From positions 1 through 64,000 of the forward strand of contig CAICTM010000356.1 in NCBI GenBank assembly GCA_903772945.1: a stretch of 64,000 nt of DNA. The letters run 5' to 3'. A program made the translations under genes and the position numbers. The notes under the pieces are model-generated. The model was given only the letters and a program-made list of their open reading frames with translations, had not been told where the DNA came from and searched no databases. Every line of letters begins with the position of its first letter. Position 1 is the first letter of the stretch. Shown here in pieces: positions 63,882 to 64,000 of the stretch. The stretch comes from Seminavis robusta. Taxonomy: Eukaryota > Bacillariophyta > Bacillariophyceae > Naviculales > Naviculaceae.

Positions 63882-64000
63882 GATCTTGGGGTAGCGATGG
63901 CCAGACCTTAACCGGATCTTGAACCGATGTGGACCAACTACCGGAATAATTTAGGATTAAAGTTCATTGTTATTTGTTAGTTTCCGGTGGTTGATCTTTT

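Noticed and set aside
1-64000. tRNA, rRNA and CRISPR features
   Set aside because: No cloverleaf-compatible stretch with a GGTTCGANTC loop, no rRNA-like sequence, and no regularly spaced direct repeats were seen. The window is eukaryotic, so CRISPR is not expected.

Overview
The window is nuclear DNA of a photosynthetic stramenopile, most likely a pennate diatom. Three things point there. Two proteins carry the diatom plastid import signature (signal peptide ending in an A-F cleavage motif, 'SNAF' and 'ASAF'). Introns are short, about 65-120 nt, mostly GT-AG. Several proteins belong to families I know only from diatom genomes. Gene models below were spliced by eye from GT/AG signals and reading-frame continuity; no search or transcript data were available.

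Layout. 1-10.3 kb: a repeat-rich edge, a tandem sulfotransferase-like membrane protein, a small membrane protein, a secreted or anchored protein of unknown function, plastid homoserine dehydrogenase and a 3-ketoacyl-CoA synthase. 10.3-17.1 kb: gene-poor, with the remains of a receptor-like kinase, a 130-bp tandem duplication, one spliced soluble protein and two weak small-gene candidates. 17.1-30.3 kb: a plastid membrane protein, a 12-repeat MORN protein, a diatom-type conserved protein, a decayed cyclic-nucleotide phosphodiesterase, splicing factor PRP3 and a small coiled-coil protein. 31-44.9 kb: a MYND protein, a ZIP metal transporter, a macrodomain protein, a small secreted protein, a golgin-84-like tether, a five-intron... 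more exactly five-exon GH38 alpha-mannosidase and dihydroorotase. 44.9-49.6 kb: mostly non-coding, with a dense hairpin-forming repeat and one zinc-ribbon-like protein. 49.6-55.6 kb: a cytosine-5 DNA methyltransferase and, divergently, a SNF2 ATPase with a 13-nt micro-exon. 55.9-61.5 kb: a nine-exon secreted/membrane-type protein, a discoidin plus tectonin-like protein whose 3' end is duplicated downstream, and a low-complexity protein. 61.5-64 kb: repeats, including a 1.67-kb non-autonomous DNA transposon with 25-bp terminal inverted repeats and TAA target duplications.

Most intact genes are housekeeping: amino-acid synthesis (homoserine dehydrogenase), very-long-chain lipid elongation, pyrimidine synthesis, splicing, Golgi tethering, glycan trimming and metal transport. 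The DNA methyltransferase/SNF2 pair is the most suggestive functional neighbourhood, because the two activities cooperate in eukaryotic DNA methylation. No rRNA, tRNA, CRISPR array or intact autonomous mobile element was found. Intergenic DNA is saturated with short palindromes (CTAG, GTAC and ACATGT types) that are scarce in the exons.
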